DNA of 64,000 bases from contig CAVVIO010000001.1 in assembly GCA_963748095.1 (NCBI GenBank), positions 124,001 through 188,000 on the forward strand. The letters run 5' to 3'. Below the pieces are notes generated by a model, which saw nothing but the letters and a program-made list of their open reading frames with translations, made no database searches and was not told the origin of the DNA. The translations under genes and the position numbers were made by a program. This DNA is from CAVVIO01 sp963748095. GTDB lineage: Bacteria > Bacteroidota > Bacteroidia > Bacteroidales > UBA10428. Numbering within the stretch: the first letter of the stretch is position 1; each line of letters begins with the position of its first letter. Positions 26,396 through 34,771 of this stretch are shown here, in pieces.

Positions 26396-26695
26396 ATGTG
26401 CCTGTGTTATATCCTTTTTAGCAATAAATTAAACAGGTATTATACCGGATTTACTACCCTTTCTGTTGATCAACGTCTTGAAAATCATCTTACTAATTAT
26501 TATGATAATAAATTTACTTCTAAAGCCAAGGACTGGATTGTTTTTTTGGAAATAAAATGTCCTAATGCTGATACAGCCCGTAAAGTCGAAGCGCACATAA
26601 AACGTATGAAAAGTAAACGCTATATTGAAAATCTTAAGAAATACCCCGAAATCGTTGAAAATCTGATTCTCAAATATGATGATAAACATTGTTAA
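26396..26695 (+). CDS. GIY-YIG nuclease family protein, array copy 4 (intact)
   Basis: 99 aa, with the same complete set of GIY-YIG residues as copy 2 and the FLEIK variant shared with copy 3. The C-terminus reads ENLILKYDDKHC and the stop again comes from GTTAACC of the adjoining fragment. Copies 3 and 4 are closest to each other, consistent with stepwise tandem duplication. No TAnnTTTG box is seen upstream of any copy, and each copy is preceded by the tRNA terminator. Expression therefore probably depends on read-through or on an unrecognised promoter. Confidence 0.85.
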   Translation: MCLCYILFSNKLNRYYTGFTTLSVDQRLENHLTNYYDNKFTSKAKDWIVFLEIKCPNADTARKVEAHIKRMKSKRYIENLKKYPEIVENLILKYDDKHC

Positions 26696-26743
26696 CCAGA
26701 GCTCCGATAGCTATCGGAGCTGGTTCGAGTCCAGGATGAGGAG
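26691..26743 (+). repeat. tRNA-Asn 3'-half fragment 4 with palindrome
   Basis: Last fragment of the array, same structure, followed directly by the final terminator hairpin. Confidence 0.88.
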
Positions 26744-26746
26744 CTG

Positions 26747-26777
26747 GCCGGAGTGAGACATCACTTCGGCTTTTTTT
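26747..26777 (+). terminator. Terminator hairpin closing the array
   Basis: GCCGGAGTG / CACTTCGGC with loop AGACAT, then seven T. After it the similarity between units stops abruptly, which marks the right edge of the repeated segment. Confidence 0.88.
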
Positions 26778-26817
26778 GTGCTGTCGTTAAATCAGAAATA
26801 CTACTTCTGTAAGAAGA

Positions 26818-26964
26818 AATTCCAATAATCAAATCACAAATATCATTTAATTCCCAATAACCTAAATTCCAAGGATTCAAACTTGCGTTTTCTGTTTGTT
26901 TGTGTTTTAGAAAATTGTGTTTTGAGATTTATTTGGTTTTTGATACTTGAGATTTGGAATTTGA
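26818..26964. repeat. AT-rich imperfect inverted repeat, copy B
   Basis: Head AAATTCCAATAATCAAATC and tail TTGAGATTTGGAATTTG pair imperfectly over about 25 bases. It is related to the element at 22754-22840. It fills most of the 264-bp gap between the array and the M1 gene. Confidence 0.5.
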
Positions 26965-27041
26965 ATATGTTTATTTTTAAAAGTTCGCGGGAAATTAATA
27001 AGTATTTGATCCCTTTTTAGACAAGGACTCCTTTCTATAAA

Positions 27042-28953
27042 CTAAAACCTGTAATCATTATTTGTTCTATCCGCATCCGGTATCTGATCATTACCCAGGC
27101 GTATTTCCGAAATATTTTTATTACTCTGAATAACTATTTCCACCGATTGATTATCATTTTCCCAGACTGTAGCCGATTTTTCGATGTGTTCGATTTCACC
27201 GTCATTAAAAATAAGCGTCAGGTATACCGGTACAGGCATGTTCCCGATCTTCTTTACAAGAATAGAAGTGTTAATTCCCCGCTTTTGTATTTTACCTAAA
27301 CCAAGATCTGGGTATCCGTATTCCAGGAACCAGGGTTTCCAGAACCAGTCGAGATTTTTTCCCGTAACATTTTCAATGGTATTAAAAAAATCCCATGGAA
27401 GCGGATGTTTTCCCTGCCACCGGTTGACATATTCATGGATAGCTTTTTGAAACTCTTCAGGCCCTAATATATTTTGCAGCACTTCATAAGCCAGGGCTGG
27501 CCGGTAATAGGAGGCTGTACGCACTGATGGGTAATACCCACTTATCACAGCGGTTGGAACAATGGGAGGAATATCAGTTTCCCCGCCCGCTGTAGCAAGA
27601 TATCTTTTAACTAACTTTTTTTGATAGTCAGCTCCTGTATCATATCGTTCTATAGTCTCCCGGGGCAAAAATGTTGCCCATCCTTCATCCATCCAGGCAT
27701 ATTTCCGTTCATTAATTCCCATGATAAAGGGAAAATAATTATGAGCAATTTCATGAAAGGTCAATCCAAGCGTGCCATCAAGATCCTCTTCGATACCATT
27801 ATTTACCATCATGGGAAATTCCATGCCTCCCCCGTTTTTTCCGTTGCAGAAAACGGTAATGTGTGAATAAGGAAACGGAACTCCCGGAAGTTCGTTCGAT
27901 AAATAAGCAATGGTGGTTTTTGCAAAACCGGCAACTTTATCAAAATTCCGGGCTGAATCTGGATAAATCGCTTCTGTTAGTACCCGGCGCCCGGTTGCTG
28001 AATCTACCACCAGACTTGTAGCATCCCATAAATAATGTTCGCTGGCAGCAAAAGCAAAATCCGTTACGTTTCCGGCATGAAACTGCCAGGTATTTTTGTT
28101 TCCTCCCCTTGTTAACTTCCCTTTCTCATAATCCTCTGCGGTAATAAGATGAACTACCGTATCCGAATTTTCTGCAAGCTGATATTTTTTATATAATTCT
28201 TTTTTGTAAACTTTTTCGGGATTATTAAGGATTCCGGTTCCCCACACCAGATATCCGGAAGGAACAGTTACGGCAACATCAAAATCGGAAAAATCGTTGT
28301 AAAATTCAACAGCTCCGAAATACTCGTACCGGTCCCAGCCATCCACATCATCATATACAGCTATCTGCGGGTAGAAATAAGCGATGAAAAAATTACCGTT
28401 CCCATATTGTCCCATGCGGATATTACTCTTTTGTGTTATATGGAATTGCCAGTCGGTTTTAAGTTCGATATTTTTCCCCGGCAATAAAGGTGAAGGAAGA
28501 GTAATAAACATATTGGTAAATGTATAATTTACTTTTTCCCTGTTATTCAAATCAATTTCTTCTCCGTTTATTTCCATGGTATTAATACTCATCCCATCAG
28601 TAAGATCTGCAGCAGATACTGCAAATTGTCTGGGATTTCCTTTTTTATAAATATTCTGATAAAGTCTTAATACAATTTGTTTTAGCGTGTCTGGACTATC
28701 ATTAAAATAATTTATTGTCTCTTCTCCTTTCAAGATGCTGGTTTCGGGATCGATCTCTACATTGATATGATAAACAGAATGATTCTGCCAATAACGGGAA
28801 CCAGGTTTACCATTGTAAGAGCGGGTTATATTGTTGTAAGCCTTTTTAATATTTAATGGATAAAAAAGACTGTCGTTTTGCGCTTTTGTAAATGGAATTA
28901 CACCATAGGTGGTAAATATCAGTAATGAAAAATTTTTTAAAAAGAGATTTCAT
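27042..28953 (-). CDS. M1 family metallopeptidase, frameshift inside the signal peptide
   Basis: A gluzincin aminopeptidase-like protein of about 636 aa. The exopeptidase motif appears as GGGMEFPMM, the zinc site as HEIAHNYFP with the downstream glutamate in WMDEGWATF. The N-terminal M1 beta domain (YHINVEIDPETSILKGEE ... LKQIVLRLYQNIYKKG) and a C-terminal beta tail are present. The open frame reaches back to a stop near 28950 without an ATG. Removing one base from the A/T runs at 28928-28943 joins it to the ATG at 28953 and gives a good signal peptide (MKSLFKNFSLLIFTTYG...FTKAQ). It is therefore probably exported. A TTG start at 28733 would delete the signal and part of the first domain and is unlikely. 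Confidence 0.85.
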
Positions 28954-29325
28954 CTTTTGAAATAATATAATTAAAATTGAATGGATGAAATACGGAATTT
29001 TTTCATTTATATCAAAGAAATTTTATAGAATGTTTTTGATAAATCTTATAATCAGAATTGCAAAAATAAAGTTTTTACATTAAAGTCCTTTTTACTTCTT
29101 ATTATAACCATTTCCAGTCTAAAAATTCCGAAAAATGGCAGGCGTAATTTTATCCCTTAGATTGATAACTTTATTCCTAAATCTTTATTTTTAAAGAATT
29201 ATTATATAATTTTAAGACAAGCTTCATTAACATTATCAAATTTACAGACATATTTCAATATCTTTGATCTTAATATTATTAAAATTATAGTCATTTTGTT
29301 CCGAAATAATAAATCTTTATTTTAA
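28954..29325. other. Divergent intergenic region, 372 bp
   Basis: AT-rich spacer between the leftward M1 gene and the rightward 951-aa protein; it must carry both promoters. I see no exact TAnnTTTG box in a good position, no terminator and no repeat. Confidence 0.4.
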
Positions 29326-32181
29326 TTGCTCATAATCATATTATTCTTTTTTTCCGCGCGAAAAGGATATTCACAATTTTACCAGTCCGGGGAAGATCCT
29401 GCTTCGGTAAAATGGTCGCAAATTAAAACCGACCATTTCCAGGTTATTTTTCCGAAAGATTTTTATCCCGAAGCGAACCGTTTTACCAATCTGCTCGAAA
29501 AATCTTATGGAATATCTACAAAATCGCTTATTGTTCAACCGAAAAGGGTTCCTGTTATACTGCATAATTTTTCCGTTCAATCCAATGCATTTGTTTCGTG
29601 GGCACCAAAACGAATGGAAGTAATTACTACTCCGCCGGCTGAAATGTATCCCGAAGACTGGCTGGAGCAACTGTCGCTGCATGAATTCAGGCATGTAACA
29701 CAGATAAGTAAACTCAACCAGGGATTTACCCGGGCTGCCTCATTGTTATTTGGCCAGATTGCAACAGGAGCAGATGTTGGATTTCTCCCAATGTGGTTCA
29801 TGGAGGGGGATGCTGTTATTAATGAAACTGCCTTATCCTATTCAGGTAGAGGAAGGGTCCCCGAATTTAAGATGGGTTTCAGGGCAATTACCCTTGAAAA
29901 ACCAAAAAGGTATTCTTATGATAAATCTTATTATGGGTCTTATAAAAATTTCGTCCCCGATTATTATCATATCGGGTATCTCCTCACGGCTTATGCCCGT
30001 TTGAAAAGCAATGCATTGATATGGGACAAGACCCTTGATGAGGTGGGGAAAAAACCTTTTCTCCTCGCTCCTTTTTATTTTGGATTACACCACAATATGC
30101 ATGTTTCTAAAGTAAAGTTGTATAACGAAACTATAGATTCTTTAAAATATATATGGTACAAGGAATTAAATAACACCACTTACACTCATTATTCAACTAT
30201 TTCAGATACTTCAGCTAAAAATTATACCAGCTATCGTTTCCCCCAGTTTGTTTCCGATAACAAAATTCTTGTCGAAAAATCCGGGATTAGCCAGATCAGT
30301 CAATTTGTGATAATTGATTCAACGGGGAATGAAACCCCCGTTTTCACACCGGGATATTACGATCCGGTGAAACTTTCTGTTTCCTCAAATATCCTTACCT
30401 GGGCCGAATATGCTTATGATCCGCGTTGGTCCTACAGGAGTTATTCGGTGATTAAAGTCCTGGGACTAAAATCCGGTAAAGTAAGTCAAATTACTTTCAG
30501 ATCAAGGCTTTTTAGTCCGGCGCTCTCTAAAGAAGCTGATAAAATTGCAGCCGTTGAAATTAACCCGCAGAACAGGTACAGCCTGGTAATATTGAATCCA
30601 CTAAATGGTAATATTATTCATAAAATTCCTTCTCCCGGTAATGAGTATATTACACAGCCTGGTTGGACAAAAGACGGGAATTTATTAGTGATGAATATAA
30701 ATAATAAGGGAGAAGGCATTCTGCTATTCGATTTGAAAAATAATCGTTGGGAAACCATTCTGGAACCCGGATACACTGATATTTCGCAGCCAATAGATGG
30801 CGGAAAATACATCTATTTCAGAGGCGCTTATTCAGGAATAGAAAATATTTATGCTGTTCGTAAAACCGACAAAAAGGTTTACCAGGTAACTTCTTCCCGC
30901 TTCGGGGCTTTCGATCCATCATTAAACAGTAACTTTACAAAATTGGCCTACACCGACTATCATGCAGGTGGTTATCGGTTGGTTGAAACAGTGGTAGACA
31001 CCACCAACTGGAAGCCTTTAAATACAGTAAAAAATTTATCGGATCATTGGAGTGATAAATTGGCAGCACAGGAAAACAACAATATTCAAAACATGGATAC
31101 AACTCAGGTAAGGTATACGGAAAAACATTATTCCCGCTTACTGAACCTGTTTAACTTTCACAGTTGGGCCCCTTTTTATTTGGATTATACAAATATCAAG
31201 TTAGAAAACCACAATGTAACACCCGGGTTTATGTTGTTCTCACAAAACAAATTAGGGACTGCTGTTTCAAGTCTTTCTTATAGCTACCATAATGGAAACA
31301 ATTATTTTTACCCTACATTCACATATTCGGGATGGTACCCGGTAATAGAATTTTCAGCCAAATTTGGAGGAACGGCATGGGTATATAAAACCAACAAAGA
31401 CAGTACTGCCACGCCCGGAAAAGTTTCTTCCTACCGTGATTATACGCTCAGGTTTTATGTGCCTTTTAATTTCACGAACAATAAATATGTGAAATATTTA
31501 CAGCCTTCTGTTAAATTCGATTATTTAAATGCCTATCATTATGATGTTGCACAAAAGGCCTATACAAAAGGTGTTCTTGTGCTTCAATATGAATTATGGT
31601 TTCAACGTTTTCTGAAATTGTCTCACCAGGATATTCATCCAAAATGGGGACAAACACTCTATTTGAATTTTACAAATTCTCCTTCTTCAAGTTCACCACA
31701 CGGGAACATTTTTTCTCTTAAAACGGGCTTTTATTTTCCCGGCTTGTTAAAGCATCAGAGTCTAAGATTGGGTTATAGTTATGAAAAACAAAACCCAAAG
31801 GATTATTTATTTTCAAGCAATATCAAATTGCCAAGAGGTTACCCGGATTATCCTTCAATAAAACTGAAAAAATTTACTGTTGATTATTCTTTCCCCCTGA
31901 TTTACCCCGATCTTTCAATAGGCCCGGTTGCTTATATTAAAAGGATAAGAAGTACTCTTTTTATGGATGTTGCCAACGGAACAAACATCTATGATCTCAG
32001 ATCAGGATCTGTTCAGTTATATAATGGTCAACTGACCTCTTTGGGGGCTGAGCTCGTGAGTGATATGAATTTATTACGATTTATTTTCCCCTTTTCCATA
32101 GGAGTCAGGTATTCTTACCTTCCTACATGGAAGCAAAGTACAGCTGAATTCCTTTTTACGATCAACACCAGTGCATTATAA
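29326..32181 (+). CDS. Large secreted protein: metallopeptidase-like N-domain, TolB-like propeller, C-terminal barrel
   Basis: 951 aa. A short hydrophobic leader (IIILFFFSARKGYSQ) is followed by a domain with HEFRHVTQ (HExxH at 119-123) and MWFMEGDAV (E160), the spacing of an MA-clan/M61-like peptidase. Residues ~300-560 have PD40/TolB-like repeats (KISQFVIIDSTGNE, TQPGWTKDGNLLVMNI, AFDPSLNSNFTKLAYTDY). From about 620 to the C-terminus, alternating aromatic strands (FYPTFTYSGWYPVIEFSAKFGG ... FLFTINTSAL) look like an outer-membrane beta-barrel. The only start in frame is a TTG directly after a stop, so the N-terminus may be mis-sequenced. No function is proven for such proteins; surface peptidase or substrate handling is inference. 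Confidence 0.72.
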   Translation: MLIIILFFFSARKGYSQFYQSGEDPASVKWSQIKTDHFQVIFPKDFYPEANRFTNLLEKSYGISTKSLIVQPKRVPVILHNFSVQSNAFVSWAPKRMEVITTPPAEMYPEDWLEQLSLHEFRHVTQISKLNQGFTRAASLLFGQIATGADVGFLPMWFMEGDAVINETALSYSGRGRVPEFKMGFRAITLEKPKRYSYDKSYYGSYKNFVPDYYHIGYLLTAYARLKSNALIWDKTLDEVGKKPFLLAPFYFGLHHNMHVSKVKLYNETIDSLKYIWYKELNNTTYTHYSTISDTSAKNYTSYRFPQFVSDNKILVEKSGISQISQFVIIDSTGNETPVFTPGYYDPVKLSVSSNILTWAEYAYDPRWSYRSYSVIKVLGLKSGKVSQITFRSRLFSPALSKEADKIAAVEINPQNRYSLVILNPLNGNIIHKIPSPGNEYITQPGWTKDGNLLVMNINNKGEGILLFDLKNNRWETILEPGYTDISQPIDGGKYIYFRGAYSGIENIYAVRKTDKKVYQVTSSRFGAFDPSLNSNFTKLAYTDYHAGGYRLVETVVDTTNWKPLNTVKNLSDHWSDKLAAQENNNIQNMDTTQVRYTEKHYSRLLNLFNFHSWAPFYLDYTNIKLENHNVTPGFMLFSQNKLGTAVSSLSYSYHNGNNYFYPTFTYSGWYPVIEFSAKFGGTAWVYKTNKDSTATPGKVSSYRDYTLRFYVPFNFTNNKYVKYLQPSVKFDYLNAYHYDVAQKAYTKGVLVLQYELWFQRFLKLSHQDIHPKWGQTLYLNFTNSPSSSSPHGNIFSLKTGFYFPGLLKHQSLRLGYSYEKQNPKDYLFSSNIKLPRGYPDYPSIKLKKFTVDYSFPLIYPDLSIGPVAYIKRIRSTLFMDVANGTNIYDLRSGSVQLYNGQLTSLGAELVSDMNLLRFIFPFSIGVRYSYLPTWKQSTAEFLFTINTSAL

Positions 32182-32378
32182 AAATATAATTGTTAAACCT
32201 TGTGGAATATTATTCCAATGATATTGCCGGGTGAATGCCGTTCAAATTATCCTGCCCGTTGTTTTGGAAATCACTTTATATTTTCGTAACTTGTTAGTTC
32301 TCCTTTTAAGAAATATTATCCTCTCATCAGTTAATTTTACTTTTCTGTTCATTGACATAACCTTTAAAACATCTTGCC

Positions 32379-33104
32379 ATGGAAACACTTCAAACCATAG
32401 AGACCATAGGCAGTATTACAAAGTTTGAACAACTGCGGTCTGTAGAATACAATGTTCTGCCCAATACGCTGGTATTGGAAAACACCGATCCCTTCCCCGG
32501 ATATGGATATCAGGGAGTTAATCTACCCTCGGATACCAAACCCCGTTCTATTTTCCTGGTCCTCCGTTACCGGTATGCACCTGAAAAAATTGCAAGAATA
32601 TCTGTTCAACTTGCAAAAATAAGGAATGAAAAATGTCGTACAGGTTGTGGTGAAATTGAGATATCATCCCGAATTTATCCATGCATTCGCTTAAAGAGCC
32701 TGGCGTGTTTTGCCGATATCCCTGAAGTCCAGAATTTTTATAAAGACAACGAGATAAAATTCATGGGCTATCATAAAATAGATGCTGAAGGAAAAATTAC
32801 TATTCATAAAAATTTTAAAATTATTGAGACTACTCCGGGTATTTACCGTGATCTTTATGATGGTGAAAAATTTTATATAAAAATCCCAAAACAGATAAAC
32901 TGGAAAACATTTGAATCCGTCTCAAAATTTGTTAAAAACAATATACGTAATGGAAATTTTGACGCAGCTCTCGGGATGATCTATCGGTTTACCGGCGTTG
33001 AAGAAGTAATACGTATATACGACAGAAATAAAAGTCTGGAAAGGGCACTTGAAATTAAAAACATGTATAACAAAGCTTTGAAAAAGGAATTTATACTTGT
33101 TTAA
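32379..33104 (+). CDS. Unrecognised protein, paralogue of the gene at 42026
   Basis: A 241-aa soluble protein without signal peptide or membrane segment. Shared blocks with its paralogue are ETIGSI at the N-terminus, DPFPGY followed by NLP-D, a central beta-rich part, and near the end KFVKNNI-NFDAALG and IRIY. I do not recognise a domain. Its TAA stop overlaps the stop of the convergent TrhP gene in the palindrome TTAA. An upstream short frame from 32231 is not convincing as a gene. Function unknown. Confidence 0.7.
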   Translation: METLQTIETIGSITKFEQLRSVEYNVLPNTLVLENTDPFPGYGYQGVNLPSDTKPRSIFLVLRYRYAPEKIARISVQLAKIRNEKCRTGCGEIEISSRIYPCIRLKSLACFADIPEVQNFYKDNEIKFMGYHKIDAEGKITIHKNFKIIETTPGIYRDLYDGEKFYIKIPKQINWKTFESVSKFVKNNIRNGNFDAALGMIYRFTGVEEVIRIYDRNKSLERALEIKNMYNKALKKEFILV

Positions 33105-34372
33105 ACGATTTCCTTGTTCATCGTTTGTTTGACTGTGATCATCTTATACAATTTATCTGAACGCCGGATAACAGAATCTACGGGAATAGAAAAACGATCT
33201 CCCTTTTTTGTCTTTTTCACAGATTTAAGATCAACCTGTATTTCTGACACCTGAGTTTGTATTACTCCGGTAGTTGGTCCCGTAATAAGAATTTCATCCC
33301 CCACTTCCAGCTCTCCTGCTTCACATAAAAATTCACCTACTTTTAATTTGCTGAAATAATTCATTCCTTTGGCAATGTACTTTTTCTTTTTGGTTGCCTG
33401 CGAGCCATATACACTACTCCATTCTCCAAGCCGTTGCCCAAGGTAGTATCCGTCCCAGAACCCCCGGTTGAAAACAGAAGAAAGTCTTTCCTGCCAATTT
33501 TGAATTTTCTTTAAAGTATAGTTTCCTTCCTGGTAAGCAAGAACAGCATCGTTGTAACACGAAACTACGGTTTTAACATATTCCGGAGGTCTGGCTCTTC
33601 CTTCAATTTTTAAAACCGAAACTCCGGCGTCCAGAATTTTATTCAGAAAATGAATGGTACTCAGATCTTTGGGAGATAAAATATATTCGTTATCAATGTC
33701 CAGTTCAAAACCGGTTTCTTTATCTTTTACTGTATATGCTCTGCGGCAGTCCTGCAGACATGCTCCGCGGTTAGCCGAATAATTATGTTCGTGCAAGCTG
33801 AGATAACATTTCCCTGAAATTGACATGCACAAAGCACCGTGAACAAATATTTCAAGCTTAACAAGGTTTCCTGATGGTCCTTTAATTTGTTGTTGAATAA
33901 TCTGATCATGTATTGCTCTAACCTGTGAGAGGTTAAGCTCCCGGGCCAAAACTACCACGTCGGCATACTGTGCGTAAAATTGGAGCGATTCGATATTGCT
34001 GATGTTCACCTGTGTTGAAATATGTACTTCAACGCCTACTGATCTTGCATAGTTTATTACGGAATGATCGGATGCTATAACTGCTGTAATATTAAACTCT
34101 TTTGCCAGATCGACCAGTTCTTTCATTTGTTGCAATTCCTGGTCGTAAAAAACAATGTTTAGTGTCAAATAGGTATTAATGTGGTTTTCCCGGCAAATAT
34201 TCATTATTTCCGGTAAGTCTTCTTTCGTGAAATTAAACGAAGAGCGCGCCCGCATATTCAGTTTATCCAGTCCGAAATAAACCGCATCTGCCCCTCCCTG
34301 TATGGCTGCCATTAATGATTCATAAGATCCCACCGGGGCCATTATCTCAATATCTTTCCTGGCGGTTTTCAT
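33101..34372 (-). CDS. trhP: Peptidase U32-family protein, probable tRNA U34 hydroxylation protein TrhP
   Basis: A 423-aa protein with the U32 TIM-barrel start IMAPVGSYESLMAAIQGGADAVYFGLDKLNMRAR. The conserved cysteine cluster is present: CMSISGKCYLSLHEHNYSANRGACLQDCRR. KIEGRARPPEYV follows, then the C-terminal small domain (GDEILITGPTTGVIQTQV). TrhP-type proteins support prephenate-dependent formation of 5-hydroxyuridine at tRNA position 34; the U32 name comes from a collagenase and is probably misleading here. The ATG at 34372 is chosen over a TTG six codons upstream that would overlap the previous gene. It probably forms an operon with the two genes upstream. Confidence 0.85.
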   Translation of the reverse strand: MKTARKDIEIMAPVGSYESLMAAIQGGADAVYFGLDKLNMRARSSFNFTKEDLPEIMNICRENHINTYLTLNIVFYDQELQQMKELVDLAKEFNITAVIASDHSVINYARSVGVEVHISTQVNISNIESLQFYAQYADVVVLARELNLSQVRAIHDQIIQQQIKGPSGNLVKLEIFVHGALCMSISGKCYLSLHEHNYSANRGACLQDCRRAYTVKDKETGFELDIDNEYILSPKDLSTIHFLNKILDAGVSVLKIEGRARPPEYVKTVVSCYNDAVLAYQEGNYTLKKIQNWQERLSSVFNRGFWDGYYLGQRLGEWSSVYGSQATKKKKYIAKGMNYFSKLKVGEFLCEAGELEVGDEILITGPTTGVIQTQVSEIQVDLKSVKKTKKGDRFSIPVDSVIRRSDKLYKMITVKQTMNKEIV

Positions 34373-34382
34373 TCTAAACAAA

Positions 34383-34760
34383 TTATTCAAAAAACCTTTT
34401 TATTGCTCCCCAATAATATTTTTCCCATCCTTCTTTTATATCCTCATATGCCTCTTCGGGAATGTTTGTGTGCGAAAGTTCTATGAAAGTGCCAATTTTA
34501 GTAGGTTTTAAATTAATGGTAACAATCGATTGTTCCGGCTGTTCACCAAAATACCATTCCTGCACAAGCTGTTGGTTGGTAACTATTTTAAGGTTTTTTC
34601 CGCTGATATCACCATCCCAGAGTGAAAATTCCACGTCTTCTTTTGCTTCCATCACAGCAGGATATCCACTCCATAATTCGATGGTAAAAGGATTAACAAG
34701 TGCATTAAAAACTTCTTCGGGAGTAGCTTTTATTTTAAATTGCTCTTTATATGTTTTCAT
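34383..34760 (-). CDS. SRPBCC/AHSA1-type ligand-binding domain protein
   Basis: A 125-aa single-domain protein with the START-like AHSA1 pattern: FKIKATPEEVFNALVNPFTIELWSG at the start, FSLWDGDISGKNLKIV, QEWYFGEQPEQSIVTINL, and ELSHTNIPEEAYEDIKEGWEKYYW at the end. Family members bind hydrophobic ligands or act as Hsp90 co-chaperone-like modules; no ligand can be deduced. It lies 11 bases downstream of the PfkB-type kinase and 10 bases upstream of trhP, so the three are probably one transcript, though no functional link is evident. Confidence 0.85.
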   Translation of the reverse strand: MKTYKEQFKIKATPEEVFNALVNPFTIELWSGYPAVMEAKEDVEFSLWDGDISGKNLKIVTNQQLVQEWYFGEQPEQSIVTINLKPTKIGTFIELSHTNIPEEAYEDIKEGWEKYYWGAIKRFFE

Positions 34761-34771
34761 AACCGGTTTAT

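Larger units (their letters stand above)
24998..26777 (+). mobile_element. Tandem array of four tRNA-3'-half/GIY-YIG nuclease units
   Basis: Four head-to-tail units at 24998-25431, 25432-25868, 25869-26306 and 26307-26743 (434, 437, 438 and 437 bp), plus a closing terminator copy to 26777. Each unit consists of the tRNA terminator hairpin, a small GIY-YIG nuclease gene, and a 53-base copy of the tRNA-Asn 3' half starting exactly at the anticodon (GTTAACCAGAG). In the copies the variable loop is replaced by a 22-bp perfect palindrome. Units are nearly identical, so amplification is recent or they are being homogenised. I infer an element that exploits the tRNA-Asn gene. No integrase, transposase or terminal repeat other than the tRNA copy is present. 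Confidence 0.75.

Noticed and set aside
25554..26689. Antisense open frames of 81-86 aa in each array unit
   Set aside because: They mirror the GIY-YIG genes on the opposite strand and have no protein-family features; their conservation follows from the repeat itself.
25379..26743. The four tRNA-like fragments as extra tRNA genes
   Set aside because: They start at the anticodon and have no 5' acceptor strand, D-arm or 5' anticodon stem, and the variable loop is a long palindrome. They cannot fold as a tRNA.
24998..26743. CRISPR-like regularly spaced repeats
   Set aside because: The whole ~437-bp unit repeats, including a coding sequence; there are no short direct repeats with differing spacers.
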